Shown here: piece by piece, positions 51,171 to 59,984 of the stretch | Numbering within the stretch: the stretch's first letter is position 1 | Layout of the letters: every line of letters begins with the position of its first letter | DNA from: Stutzerimonas stutzeri | Lineage (GTDB): Bacteria > Pseudomonadota > Gammaproteobacteria > Pseudomonadales > Pseudomonadaceae | NCBI RefSeq assembly: GCF_000590475.1 | Contig: NZ_CP007441.1 | Location: 1,122,443 to 1,186,442 of the forward strand | Length of the DNA: 64,000 nt | Reading direction: 5' to 3' | Notes under the pieces: model-generated | Database searches by the model: none | Told to the model about the DNA's origin: nothing | The model's input: only the letters and a program-made list of their open reading frames with translations | Made by a program: the position numbers and the translations under genes

Positions 51171-52970
51171 GTGAGTGACCTGAGTCATATCCGCAATTTC
51201 TCCATCATCGCGCACATCGATCATGGTAAGTCGACCCTGGCTGACCGTTTCATCCAGATGTGTGGTGGCCTGACCGAACGTGAAATGAACGCCCAGGTCC
51301 TCGATTCGATGGACCTCGAGCGTGAACGAGGCATTACCATCAAGGCGCACAGCGTTACGCTGTATTACAAGGCGCGGGATGGTAAGACCTATCAGCTGAA
51401 CTTCATCGACACCCCGGGGCACGTCGATTTCACTTACGAGGTGAGTCGTTCGCTGGCGGCGTGTGAAGGCGCGCTTCTGGTCGTCGATGCGGGGCAAGGG
51501 GTCGAAGCACAGTCCGTCGCCAATTGCTACACGGCGATCGAGCAGGGCCTTGAAGTCATGCCGGTACTGAACAAGATGGATCTGCCGCAAGCGGATCCCG
51601 ACAAGGTCAAAGATGAAATCGAACATATCATCGGTATCGATGCGACCGATGCTGTCGCGTGCAGCGCCAAGAGCGGCATGGGCGTGGACGATGTGCTCGA
51701 GCGCCTGGTGCAAGTTATTCCGCCGCCAACCGGCGACATCGACGCGCCGCTGCAAGCGCTGATCATCGACTCCTGGTTCGACAATTACCTCGGCGTCGTC
51801 TCGCTCGTGCGGGTACGCCATGGCCGAATCAAGAAGGGCGACAAGGTCCTGGTCAAATCCACCGGCAAGGTACATCAGGTCGACAGCGTAGGCGTGTTCA
51901 ATCCGAAGCACACCAGCACGGCCGATCTGAAGGCCGGCGAGGTGGGCTTCATCATTGCCGGCATCAAGGACATCCACGGCGCCCCGGTTGGTGACACGCT
52001 GACACTCTCCAACACGCCCGACGTCGAAATGTTGCCCGGCTTCAAGCGGGTCAAGCCACAGGTTTATGCCGGTCTGTTTCCAGTCAGCTCGGACGATTTC
52101 GAAGATTTCCGCGAAGCGCTGCAGAAACTCACCCTGAACGATGCCGCTCTGCAGTACGAGCCGGAAAGTTCTGATGCTCTGGGTTTTGGTTTCCGCATCG
52201 GCTTCCTCGGCATGCTGCACATGGAAATCATCCAGGAGCGGCTCGAGCGTGAGTACGATCTGGACCTGATTACCACCGCGCCCACGGTGGTTTACGAGCT
52301 GGCGCTGAAGAATGGCGACGTTCTCTACGTCGACAGCCCGTCAAAACTGCCGGATCTGTCTTCGATCGAAGACATGCGCGAACCCATCGTGAGGGCCAAT
52401 ATTCTGGTGCCTCAGGAACATCTGGGCAGCGTTATAACGCTGTGTATCGAGAAACGTGGCGTGCAGCGGGATCTCCAGTTCCTCGGTTCGCAGGTGCAGG
52501 TGCGTTATGACCTGCCGATGAGCGAGGTTGTATTAGATTTCTTCGACCGGTTGAAGTCGGTGAGCCGTGGTTATGCCTCGCTGGATTACAGCTTCGAGTG
52601 CTTCCAGTCAGCTAACTTGACCCGTCTGGATATTCTGATCAATGGCGACAAGGTTGATGCATTGGCGCTCATCGTGCATCGCGACAATGCTCATTACAAA
52701 GGCCGCATGTTGGTCGAGAAGATGAAGGAGCTCATTCCTCGCCAGATGTTCGACGTGGCGATTCAGGCGGCTATCGGCGGTCAGATCGTTGCGCGGAGCA
52801 CCGTCAAGGCGTTGCGCAAGAACGTTTTGGCCAAGTGCTACGGTGGTGATGTGAGCCGCAAGCGCAAGCTTCTGGAAAAACAGAAAGCCGGCAAGAAGCG
52901 CATGAAGCAGGTCGGCAATGTTGAAATCCCGCAAGAAGCTTTCCTAGCGGTACTGAAGGTAGATAGCTGA
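51171..52970 (+). CDS. lepA: Elongation factor 4 (LepA)
   Basis: A 599-residue ribosome-associated GTPase that aids translation under stress or initiation. G-motifs are AHIDHGKSTLADRF, DTPGHVDF and NKMD, followed by EF-G-like domains and the LepA-specific C-terminal domain (GGDVSRKRKLLEKQKAGKK). The start is GTG at 51171. The lepB start lies one base after its stop. Confidence 0.98.
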   Translation: MSDLSHIRNFSIIAHIDHGKSTLADRFIQMCGGLTEREMNAQVLDSMDLERERGITIKAHSVTLYYKARDGKTYQLNFIDTPGHVDFTYEVSRSLAACEGALLVVDAGQGVEAQSVANCYTAIEQGLEVMPVLNKMDLPQADPDKVKDEIEHIIGIDATDAVACSAKSGMGVDDVLERLVQVIPPPTGDIDAPLQALIIDSWFDNYLGVVSLVRVRHGRIKKGDKVLVKSTGKVHQVDSVGVFNPKHTSTADLKAGEVGFIIAGIKDIHGAPVGDTLTLSNTPDVEMLPGFKRVKPQVYAGLFPVSSDDFEDFREALQKLTLNDAALQYEPESSDALGFGFRIGFLGMLHMEIIQERLEREYDLDLITTAPTVVYELALKNGDVLYVDSPSKLPDLSSIEDMREPIVRANILVPQEHLGSVITLCIEKRGVQRDLQFLGSQVQVRYDLPMSEVVLDFFDRLKSVSRGYASLDYSFECFQSANLTRLDILINGDKVDALALIVHRDNAHYKGRMLVEKMKELIPRQMFDVAIQAAIGGQIVARSTVKALRKNVLAKCYGGDVSRKRKLLEKQKAGKKRMKQVGNVEIPQEAFLAVLKVDS

Positions 52971-52971
52971 T

Positions 52972-53829
52972 ATGTCGATCAATTTCCCGCTGTTGTTGGT
53001 GATTGCCGTTGCGGTATGCGGTTTTCTGTCGCTTATGGATTTGGTGTTCTTTGCGCCACGCCGCCGGGCAGCGATAGCGAATTATGAAGGGCGTACCGGT
53101 GGCGAGGCTGACCAGTCGACGTTGGAGGCCTTGAACAAGGAGCCGGTGCTGATTGAATACGGCAAATCCTTCTTCCCTGTGCTGGCAATCGTTCTGGTAT
53201 TGCGTTCCTTTCTTATCGAGCCGTTTCAGATTCCTTCAGGCTCGATGATTCCGACGCTTGAAGTGGGCGATTTCATCCTGGTCAACAAGTTTGCTTATGG
53301 TATTCGTCTGCCAGTGGTCGACACCAAAGTCATCGATGTCAGCGATCCAGAGCGCGGCGATGTCATGGTATTTCGCTATCCCAGCGACCCGAACATCAAT
53401 TACATCAAGCGTGTCATTGGCCTGCCGGGAGATGTGGTTCGATACAGCAGCGACAAGCGGCTAAGCATCAACGGCAAGCCTGTTTCCCAAATGCTGATTG
53501 GCGAGGAACCTGGAAGTCTGGGGAGTGCCAAGCTATATCGGGAAAAGTTGGGTGGGGTCGAACATGTCATTCGCAAGGAGATGAGCCGCTATCGAGTCGA
53601 GCCCGATCGCGAGTGGCGTGTTCCCGCAGGCCATTACTTCATGATGGGCGATAACCGCGACAACTCCAACGACAGTCGCTATTGGCATGATCCGGCGATT
53701 CCCGCCGAGCTGGCCGGCATGGTTCCGGATCGCAATATCGTCGGCAAGGCCTTTGCCGTATGGATGAGCTGGCCGGATCCGAAATTCAGCAATCTGCCGC
53801 ATTTTTCTCGGGTCGGACTGATTCACTAA
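52972..53829 (+). CDS. lepB: Signal peptidase I
   Basis: A 285-residue type I leader peptidase removing signal peptides at the outer face of the inner membrane. Two N-terminal helices (about 4-26 and 66-82) precede the catalytic serine S91 in IPSGSMIPTL and general base K146 in INYIKRVIGLPGD. GDNRDNSNDSRYW is box E. It directly follows lepA, the conserved order. Confidence 0.98.
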   Translation: MSINFPLLLVIAVAVCGFLSLMDLVFFAPRRRAAIANYEGRTGGEADQSTLEALNKEPVLIEYGKSFFPVLAIVLVLRSFLIEPFQIPSGSMIPTLEVGDFILVNKFAYGIRLPVVDTKVIDVSDPERGDVMVFRYPSDPNINYIKRVIGLPGDVVRYSSDKRLSINGKPVSQMLIGEEPGSLGSAKLYREKLGGVEHVIRKEMSRYRVEPDREWRVPAGHYFMMGDNRDNSNDSRYWHDPAIPAELAGMVPDRNIVGKAFAVWMSWPDPKFSNLPHFSRVGLIH

Positions 53830-53914
53830 GCTGTGAATCAGGGCCCGGTTCCCGCGCCCCGGCTCGCTATATTGACTAGCCCCGATCGGTGGGTAACGTA
53901 CGACAGAGGTCGAC

Positions 53915-54292
53915 ATGAGTTTCGCTCGTTCGCAAAAAGGGCTGTCCATGCTGAGCTGGATCATGGTGCTCGCACTGGTAGCATTCTTTGCCAGTACGGC
54001 ATTCAAGATGCTGCCGCATTATTTCGACTATATGTCCATGGATAAGATCATCTCCGGGGTCGAAAGTGACCCGGCTTCAGAAGTGCGCACCGTCCGCGAT
54101 TTCTATAGTCACGTCCGCAAGGGAATGGACGTCAATGGCATCCGTGACCTGAACCTCGAAGAGGCACTGAAGGTCGTGATTGAAAATAACGAGTTCAAGG
54201 TTCACCTTGACTATGAAAAACGCGAGCCCCTGATTCGTAATCTCGATCTGGTGGCGAACTTCGATAAAGAATATCGCCTAAGGATGCCGTGA
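53915..54292 (+). CDS. DUF4845 membrane protein
   Basis: A 125-residue protein with one N-terminal helix (about 11-30) and a periplasmic DUF4845 domain. It has the pattern QKGLSMLSWIMVL at the N-terminus. This gene regularly stands between lepB and rnc in pseudomonads, but no function is established. Its stop overlaps the rnc GTG start (GTGA). Confidence 0.9.
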   Translation: MSFARSQKGLSMLSWIMVLALVAFFASTAFKMLPHYFDYMSMDKIISGVESDPASEVRTVRDFYSHVRKGMDVNGIRDLNLEEALKVVIENNEFKVHLDYEKREPLIRNLDLVANFDKEYRLRMP

Positions 54293-54978
54293 GCACTTCG
54301 TTAGCCCGACTCGAGCGTAGGCTCGGTTATCAATTCAAGGACCAGGAGCTGATGCTTCTGGCCCTGACGCACCGCAGCTATGCCGGACGCAACAATGAGC
54401 GTCTGGAGTTTCTTGGCGATGCCATTCTCAACTTCATTGCCGGCGAGGCGCTGTTCAGCCATTTTCCGCAGGCCAAGGAAGGTCAGCTATCACGTTTACG
54501 TGCGCGCCTCGTCAAGGGAGAGACCCTTGCAGTGCTTGCTCGTGGCTTCGAGCTCGGCGAATACCTGCGCCTCGGTTCGGGTGAGCTGAAGAGTGGCGGG
54601 TTCCGACGTGAATCCATTCTGGCCGACACACTCGAAGCCCTGATTGGCGCCATCTACCTGGACGCTGGTATGGAGGCCGCTCGCGATCGTGTGCTCGCCT
54701 GGCTCGCTAACGAACTGGAGGGGCTGACGCTGGTCGACACCAATAAGGACCCGAAAACCCGCTTGCAGGAATTCTTGCAATCGCGGGCTTGCGATCTCCC
54801 GAAGTACGAAGTGGTAGCCATTCAGGGCGAACCGCATTGCCGAACGTTCTTTGTCGAATGTCAGATATCGTTGCTCAACGAGAAGACGCAAGGCCAAGGT
54901 GCCAGCCGGCGTATTGCCGAACAGGTAGCCGCTGCCTCGGCATTGATCGCCCTGGGCGTGGAGAATGGTAATGACTGA
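54289..54978 (+). CDS. rnc: Ribonuclease III
   Basis: A 229-residue double-strand-specific RNase for rRNA processing. The signature ERLEFLGDAIL contains E40 and D44, and a C-terminal dsRNA-binding domain spans about 155-225 (DPKTRLQEFLQ onward). The start is GTG overlapping the previous stop; era overlaps its end by 8 bp. Translational coupling of rnc-era is usual. Confidence 0.97.
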   Translation: MSTSLARLERRLGYQFKDQELMLLALTHRSYAGRNNERLEFLGDAILNFIAGEALFSHFPQAKEGQLSRLRARLVKGETLAVLARGFELGEYLRLGSGELKSGGFRRESILADTLEALIGAIYLDAGMEAARDRVLAWLANELEGLTLVDTNKDPKTRLQEFLQSRACDLPKYEVVAIQGEPHCRTFFVECQISLLNEKTQGQGASRRIAEQVAAASALIALGVENGND

Positions 54979-55882
54979 TGAACAGCTGCAGAACGACGCA
55001 ATAAGCCGCTGTGGTTACGTGGCAATCGTCGGGCGTCCCAATGTCGGTAAGTCGACGCTGCTCAACCACGTGCTAGGGCAGAAACTAGCAATCACCTCGC
55101 GTAAGCCACAGACCACCCGCCATAACATGCTCGGGATCAAGACCGAAGGCGCCGTCCAGGCTGTCTACGTCGATACCCCCGGATTGCACAAGAACGGCGA
55201 GACCGCTCTTAACCGTTACATGAATCGTACGGCTTCTTCGGCGCTGAAAGATGTCGATGTTGTAGTGTTCGTCGTCGACCGCACGCGCTGGACCGATGAA
55301 GATCAATTGGTGCTCGAACGCGTTCAGTATGTCGAAGGGCCAGTGATCGTCGCCGTCAACAAGACCGATCGTGTCGAGGACAAAGGTGAGCTGCTGCCCC
55401 ATTTCGAATGGCTGGCGCAGCAGCTGCCGAAAGCCGAGATCGTGCCGATTTCTGCCCAGCACGGACAGAATCTGGATGTGTTCGAGAAGCTGGTGGCCTC
55501 GCATTTGCCCGAAGGCGATCACTTCTTCCCTGAAGACCAAATCACCGACCGCAGCAGCCGGTTCCTCGCCGCCGAGCTGGTGCGGGAGAAAATCATGCGT
55601 CAGCTGGGCGCTGAAGTTCCCTATCAGATCACGGTTGAGATCGAGGACTTCAAGCAGCAGGGACACGTCCTGCATATCCATGCACTGATTCTGGTCGAGC
55701 GCGACGGGCAGAAGAAGATCATCATTGGCGACAAGGGCGAGCGCATCAAGCGCATCGGCCAGGAGGCGCGCAAGGACATGGAGGTGCTGTTCGATTCCAA
55801 GGTCATGCTCAATCTCTGGGTAAAAGTGAAAAGCGGCTGGTCCGATGACGAGCGCGCCCTGCATTCGCTGGGCTATAGCTGA
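54971..55882 (+). CDS. era: GTPase Era
   Basis: A 303-residue GTPase essential for 16S rRNA 3'-end maturation and 30S assembly. The P-loop GRPNVGKST is at 21-29; DTPGLH and NKTDRV follow. The C-terminal KH domain includes IIGDKGERIKRIGQEAR. The start MTDEQLQN is chosen two codons inside the longest reading, after GGAG. Confidence 0.98.
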   Translation: MTDEQLQNDAISRCGYVAIVGRPNVGKSTLLNHVLGQKLAITSRKPQTTRHNMLGIKTEGAVQAVYVDTPGLHKNGETALNRYMNRTASSALKDVDVVVFVVDRTRWTDEDQLVLERVQYVEGPVIVAVNKTDRVEDKGELLPHFEWLAQQLPKAEIVPISAQHGQNLDVFEKLVASHLPEGDHFFPEDQITDRSSRFLAAELVREKIMRQLGAEVPYQITVEIEDFKQQGHVLHIHALILVERDGQKKIIIGDKGERIKRIGQEARKDMEVLFDSKVMLNLWVKVKSGWSDDERALHSLGYS

Positions 55883-55920
55883 GGGCCTGAGCGCTTCCGG
55901 TTGCAGTCGTACCTGATTGT

Positions 55921-55945
55921 CAGTCGCAGCCACCCGCTGCGACTG
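55921..55945 (+). terminator. Perfect 10-bp hairpin between era and recO
   Basis: CAGTCGCAGC-CACCC-GCTGCGACTG lies in the 101-bp era-recO gap, without a T-tract. It may attenuate, stabilise the upstream message, or be a dispersed palindrome. It also argues against a recO start upstream of 55946. Confidence 0.45.
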
Positions 55946-55983
55946 GCTCATCGTTGATCACCAGCCTCGCGGCGCTCGCCCTC

Positions 55984-56676
55984 ATGATTCCCCAATCCGC
56001 CTTCGTTTTGCACAGTCGACCCTACCGTGAAAGCAGCGCGCTGGTGGATTTCTTCACGCCCGAAGGACGGTTGCGCGCAGTGCTTCGTGGCGCGCGTGGC
56101 CGGGCTGGTACGCTGGCCAGGCCGTTCGTGCCGCTCGAAGTCGAGTTTCGAGGCCGTGGCGAACTGAAGGCCGTGTCACGTCTGGAAAGTGCTGGTCTGT
56201 CGTACTGGCTCGATGGCAACGCGCTGTTCAGCGGTATGTACCTAAACGAGTTGCTGATTCGTTTGCTACCGGCCGAGGATGCCCACCCCGCCATGTTTGA
56301 GCACTACGTTGCTACCCTGCCTGCGCTGGCAGCCAAACGCCCGCTGGAGCCTATTCTGCGTGCGTTCGAGTGGCGGCTACTGACCGAGCTGGGCTACGGG
56401 TTTGCGCTCGACCAGGATATTTCCGGACAGCCGGTGGTAAGCGCCGGACTGTATCGATTACTGCCAGATACCGGTCTGGAACCTGTTGGCCAATTTCAGC
56501 CCGGTCTGTTCAACGGCGCGGAACTCCTGGCCATGGCCGAGGCCGATTGGGAAGTACCCGGTGCGCTGGCGGCAGCGAAAAGGTTGATGCGTCAGGCACT
56601 GGCCCCACATTTGGGTGGTCGGCCTCTGGTCAGCCGTGAACTGTTCATGAACATCAAGGAGGTCCCGCGTGACTGA
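55984..56676 (+). CDS. recO: DNA repair protein RecO
   Basis: A 230-residue mediator that loads RecA on SSB-coated DNA with RecR. An N-terminal OB fold (AFVLHSRPYRESSALVDFFTPEG) is followed by a helical part with LNELLIRLLPAEDAHPAMFEHY. The first ATG at 55984 is used; a TTG 30 bp earlier lacks support. The pdxJ start overlaps its end by 8 bp. Confidence 0.94.
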   Translation: MIPQSAFVLHSRPYRESSALVDFFTPEGRLRAVLRGARGRAGTLARPFVPLEVEFRGRGELKAVSRLESAGLSYWLDGNALFSGMYLNELLIRLLPAEDAHPAMFEHYVATLPALAAKRPLEPILRAFEWRLLTELGYGFALDQDISGQPVVSAGLYRLLPDTGLEPVGQFQPGLFNGAELLAMAEADWEVPGALAAAKRLMRQALAPHLGGRPLVSRELFMNIKEVPRD

Positions 56677-57415
56677 AGCCAATCGAATCCTGCTCGGCGT
56701 CAATGTCGATCATGTCGCCACCCTGCGTCAGGCACGTGGCACACGTTATCCAGACCCGGTGAAGGCCGCACTGGATGCCGAAGAGGCGGGAGCCGACGGT
56801 ATCACCGTGCATCTGCGCGAGGACCGTCGGCACATCCAGGAGCGTGACGTGCTGATGATGAAGGACGCGCTGCAAACTCGAATGAATTTCGAGATGGGCG
56901 TGACCGATGCCATGTTGGCCTTCGCCGAGCAATTGAGTCCGGAACACGTTTGCCTGGTGCCAGAAACACGCCAGGAGCTCACCACCGAGGGCGGCCTGGA
57001 TGTGGCGGGGCAGGAAGCTCGCATCCGTGAGGCAGTTGAACGCCTGGCTGCCTGCGGTGCGGAGGTATCGCTGTTCATCGATGCCGATCCACGTCAGATA
57101 GAGGCCGCCGCTCGCGTTGGGGCGCCGGTTATCGAGTTGCATACCGGCCGTTTTGCCGATGCGCACGGCATCGCCGAGCGGGCCTGCGAGTTGGCGCGAA
57201 TCCGTGACGGCGTCGAGTCCGGCCTGAGCCACGGGCTGATCGTCAATGCCGGCCATGGTCTGAACTACCACAACGCCGAGGCCATCGCGGCAATCCGAGG
57301 GGTCAATGAGCTGAACATTGGCCACGCCATCGTCGCCCACGCGCTGTTCGTTGGTTTCAAGCAGGCCGTCAAGGAAATGAAGCATCTCATCCTTGCCGCG
57401 GCCGCTCGCGGCTGA
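56669..57415 (+). CDS. pdxJ: Pyridoxine 5'-phosphate synthase
   Basis: A 248-residue TIM-barrel enzyme making pyridoxine phosphate from 1-deoxyxylulose 5-phosphate and 3-amino-1-phosphohydroxyacetone. LLGVNVDHVATLRQARGT at the N-terminus and GADGITVHLREDRRHI are signatures, with LNIGHAIVAHALFVG near the end. The start is GTG after AAGGAGG, an excellent Shine-Dalgarno. Confidence 0.97.
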   Translation: MTEANRILLGVNVDHVATLRQARGTRYPDPVKAALDAEEAGADGITVHLREDRRHIQERDVLMMKDALQTRMNFEMGVTDAMLAFAEQLSPEHVCLVPETRQELTTEGGLDVAGQEARIREAVERLAACGAEVSLFIDADPRQIEAAARVGAPVIELHTGRFADAHGIAERACELARIRDGVESGLSHGLIVNAGHGLNYHNAEAIAAIRGVNELNIGHAIVAHALFVGFKQAVKEMKHLILAAAARG

Positions 57416-57442
57416 TCAACATGGCGCTGGCTGCCAGTCGTC

Positions 57443-57649
57443 TTAGCGTTTGAACAGGTTCAGTAGAATCGTCAGCAGCACGCTCAGAATCACCATCGAC
57501 GTAATCGGAATGAATGTCTTGCTGCGTTCCGACTCGATGCGAATGTCACCGGGTAGCTTGCCGAACCAACTCAGCAGCCCTGGCGCGTAGTGCAGGACCG
57601 CCCCGAGCAGGAGCAGCAGCAACCCAGCGGTCATCAACCATTTCGCCAT
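57443..57649 (-). CDS. DUF2905 small membrane protein
   Basis: A 68-residue protein with two helices (about 3-22 and 46-64) flanking the DUF2905 signature WFGKLPGDIRIE. Function unknown. The start MAKWLMTAGL gives normal family length; 40 upstream in-frame codons are rejected. Confidence 0.88.
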   Translation of the reverse strand: MAKWLMTAGLLLLLLGAVLHYAPGLLSWFGKLPGDIRIESERSKTFIPITSMVILSVLLTILLNLFKR

Positions 57650-57690
57650 CGTCGTCTGCTCTCTCTGCTTTTGCTTGCCCGTTGCGTCGC

Positions 57691-58593
57691 CTATCGCTGA
57701 TAGGCGGCAAACGCTGCGATCACATGCCGGGACAGCACCTCCACCGCCTCGCTGCGTCCATTGGCGCAAAGCAACTTGATCTGATATTCACCAAGGGTTG
57801 GCAGGCTGTCGCCTTCCTCCAATCGTTTCAGCGGCGGTCTGACCAGGCTCAGCGGATAGGGCGCCACTGCAAGGTCGGCGATCATTGCCGCTTCCTGCCC
57901 GGCGCACTGCTCGCTGGAATAGGCAATGCGATAGGGACGGCCTGCGCGGTCCAGCGCGTCCAGCGCCTGTCGCCGCCATGCGCATTCAGGGCTCGACAGG
58001 GCCAGCGGCAACGGGGTGCGCTCGACCGCGACGCCACCGGCTCGGCCGGCCCAGACCAGGGGTTCGCTGTGAATGACCTCGCCGCGCGAGTCGTCCTGAC
58101 CGAGGTTGCCAACGCTGACGATCGCGACGTCCAGCTCGCCGGCATCAATCCGCTGGATCATGTCGACACTGCGGCCCACCGAGACATTCACCTCGATCCC
58201 CGGATGGGTTCGGGCGAACAGAGACAACAGTCCAGGCAGAATATGCGTGCCGATGTCCGCCGGGGTACCAAAACGAACCCGCCCGTTCAGCCGCGGCGAG
58301 ATGAAAGCACTGACCGTCTCCTCATTGAGCTTGAGCAGGCGCCGCGCGTAACCGAGCAGTCTTTCGCCTTCATCGGTGAGCGCAATACGTCGGGCTTCGC
58401 GGACGAACAGTGCGCAGCCAAGCATGGTCTCGAGTCGCTTTATCTGCATGCTGACCGCTGAGGTGGTTCGAAAGACTTGCCCCGCCGCGCGCGTGAAGCT
58501 GCCGCTCTCGGCGATGGATACGAAGGTGCGCAGCACATCGATCTCAAGAAGGGGCATGGCGGATTGGGGGAGCTCTTCGGGCATTCCGGGCAT
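57691..58593 (-). CDS. LysR-family transcriptional regulator
   Basis: A 300-residue regulator. The N-terminal winged helix has LRTFVSIAESGSFTRAAGQV and TTSAVSMQIKRLE; the periplasmic-binding-like effector domain begins near 90. It is divergent from the DUF1127-like gene, the usual arrangement for a LysR target, but the effector is unknown. The start is uncertain between M at 58593 and a methionine 12 codons later. Confidence 0.87.
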   Translation of the reverse strand: MPGMPEELPQSAMPLLEIDVLRTFVSIAESGSFTRAAGQVFRTTSAVSMQIKRLETMLGCALFVREARRIALTDEGERLLGYARRLLKLNEETVSAFISPRLNGRVRFGTPADIGTHILPGLLSLFARTHPGIEVNVSVGRSVDMIQRIDAGELDVAIVSVGNLGQDDSRGEVIHSEPLVWAGRAGGVAVERTPLPLALSSPECAWRRQALDALDRAGRPYRIAYSSEQCAGQEAAMIADLAVAPYPLSLVRPPLKRLEEGDSLPTLGEYQIKLLCANGRSEAVEVLSRHVIAAFAAYQR

Positions 58594-58743
58594 GGGGCTG
58601 TCCTTCAATTTTGTTGAATCGACAGTTCTATTGTAGTCGTTTGTCTGAATCGTCAAGGGCGCTCAAGCTGATTCTGCCGGCCACGAGTCGGTCGGCAGGC
58701 ATCGGGTGCGCCCATGCACCCCTGGCGATGGCAGGAGGTTGCG

Positions 58744-59025
58744 ATGCGTCATTCTGAACGGCAGCAACAGTGCGATAGGGTCGACGACCGGGCTCGTCCG
58801 GCGATGCCGGATTTTTATATGCCAGCGATGTGGCCAGTCGAACTTCAGCAGGCAGCGATCGACTGGTTCGTCGCCTGGCGCAAACGGCGCCTGTACCAGC
58901 GCCTACTCAGGCTCAGTGATAGGCAACTGCGGATGCACGACCTGAGCCGCGCGCGGCTCATCGAAAAGCTGCAAATGCCGCTGCGTCAGATGGTGGAGGA
59001 GCAGCGTTGCGCGCGCGGGCGTTAG
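58744..59025 (+). CDS. Small DUF1127 (YjiS)-like basic protein
   Basis: A 93-residue protein whose central part WRKRRLYQRLLRLSDRQL followed by HDLSRARL resembles DUF1127 (arginine-rich, L-SDR-L-DIG-LSR pattern). Some alphaproteobacterial DUF1127 proteins bind RNA and affect phosphate or carbon metabolism. The first 40 residues are unrelated and polar. The start follows AGGAGG. Its stop overlaps the convergent cmoB stop by 4 bp. Confidence 0.7.
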   Translation: MRHSERQQQCDRVDDRARPAMPDFYMPAMWPVELQQAAIDWFVAWRKRRLYQRLLRLSDRQLRMHDLSRARLIEKLQMPLRQMVEEQRCARGR

Positions 59026-59984
59026 GGCTTGCGTGCGATCAGCACGGCGCGCATCGGTGCCGGCAGCCCTTCAATGGTCTTGCCGCGGTCGTCCGGGTCG
59101 AGGAAATCAGGTAGCGACTGATAGCGCATCCAGTCGGTACTGCGCTGTTCCTCGACGCTGGTGACGCTGACATCGACACAGCGCACATCCACGAACCCGG
59201 CCCGGCGTAGCCAGCATTGCAGCGCTGCCGCCGAGGGTAGGAACCAGACGTTGCGCATCTGCGCGTAACGATCTTCGGGTACCAGCGCGGTGTGTTCGTT
59301 GCCCTCGACCACCAGGGTTTCGAGCACCAGCTCGCCACCCTTGAGCAGGCAGTCCTTCAGGTCCAACAAGTGGTCGATGGGCGAGCGCCGGTGATAAAGC
59401 ACGCCCATGGAGAACACCGTGTCGAAGCCTTCGAGCTTCGGCGGTAGTTCTTCCAGGGCCATCGGCAGGTGCCAGACCGGGTGCTCGGCAAGGTAGCGTT
59501 TCATCGCGTGGAACTGGCAGAAGAACAACCAGTTCGGGTCGATACCGACGACCGAGTCGGCGCCGGCACCAAGCATGCGCCACATGTAGTAGCCATTGCC
59601 GCAGCCCACGTCGAGGATGCGTTTACCGACCAGATCGAGATGCGGGGCGACGCGCTCCCACTTCCAGTCCGAGCGCCACTCGGTATCCACGTGCACGCCG
59701 AACACATCGAAGGGGCCTTTGCGCCAGGGTGACAGGCCAAACAGCGCATCGTGGGTCGCGGTGCGTGTCGTCTCGTCGCAGTCGGCGTCCAGGCGGAAGG
59801 CCTCGCGCAATTCGATGGCGTCAGGCTGGATGTCCGGCAGCGCATCGACAGCGCGGCGCCAGCGCGGCAGATCGCCGTGACCGACGGCGAGCTTGGCGTC
59901 GAGTTGCTGCTGCAGGCCATTGGCCCAGGCGGCCAGCGAGGTGCCCGCCAGGCGCCAGGCGAGGGGAGTGAGGTCGAGGTTCAT
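59022..59984 (-). CDS. cmoB: tRNA U34 carboxymethyltransferase CmoB
   Basis: A 320-residue enzyme that uses carboxy-S-adenosylmethionine to convert 5-hydroxyuridine-34 to cmo5U in tRNA. The SAM-type site is ILDVGCGNGYYMWRM, and LFFCQFHAMKRYL is also typical. The start MNLDLTPLAWRLAG overlaps the cmoA stop by 4 bp, so cmoA-cmoB is coupled. Confidence 0.95.
   Translation of the reverse strand: MNLDLTPLAWRLAGTSLAAWANGLQQQLDAKLAVGHGDLPRWRRAVDALPDIQPDAIELREAFRLDADCDETTRTATHDALFGLSPWRKGPFDVFGVHVDTEWRSDWKWERVAPHLDLVGKRILDVGCGNGYYMWRMLGAGADSVVGIDPNWLFFCQFHAMKRYLAEHPVWHLPMALEELPPKLEGFDTVFSMGVLYHRRSPIDHLLDLKDCLLKGGELVLETLVVEGNEHTALVPEDRYAQMRNVWFLPSAAALQCWLRRAGFVDVRCVDVSVTSVEEQRSTDWMRYQSLPDFLDPDDRGKTIEGLPAPMRAVLIARKP

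Noticed and set aside
51165..52220. A 351-codon minus-strand frame opposite lepA
   Set aside because: Antisense to a universally conserved GTPase with no independent evidence.
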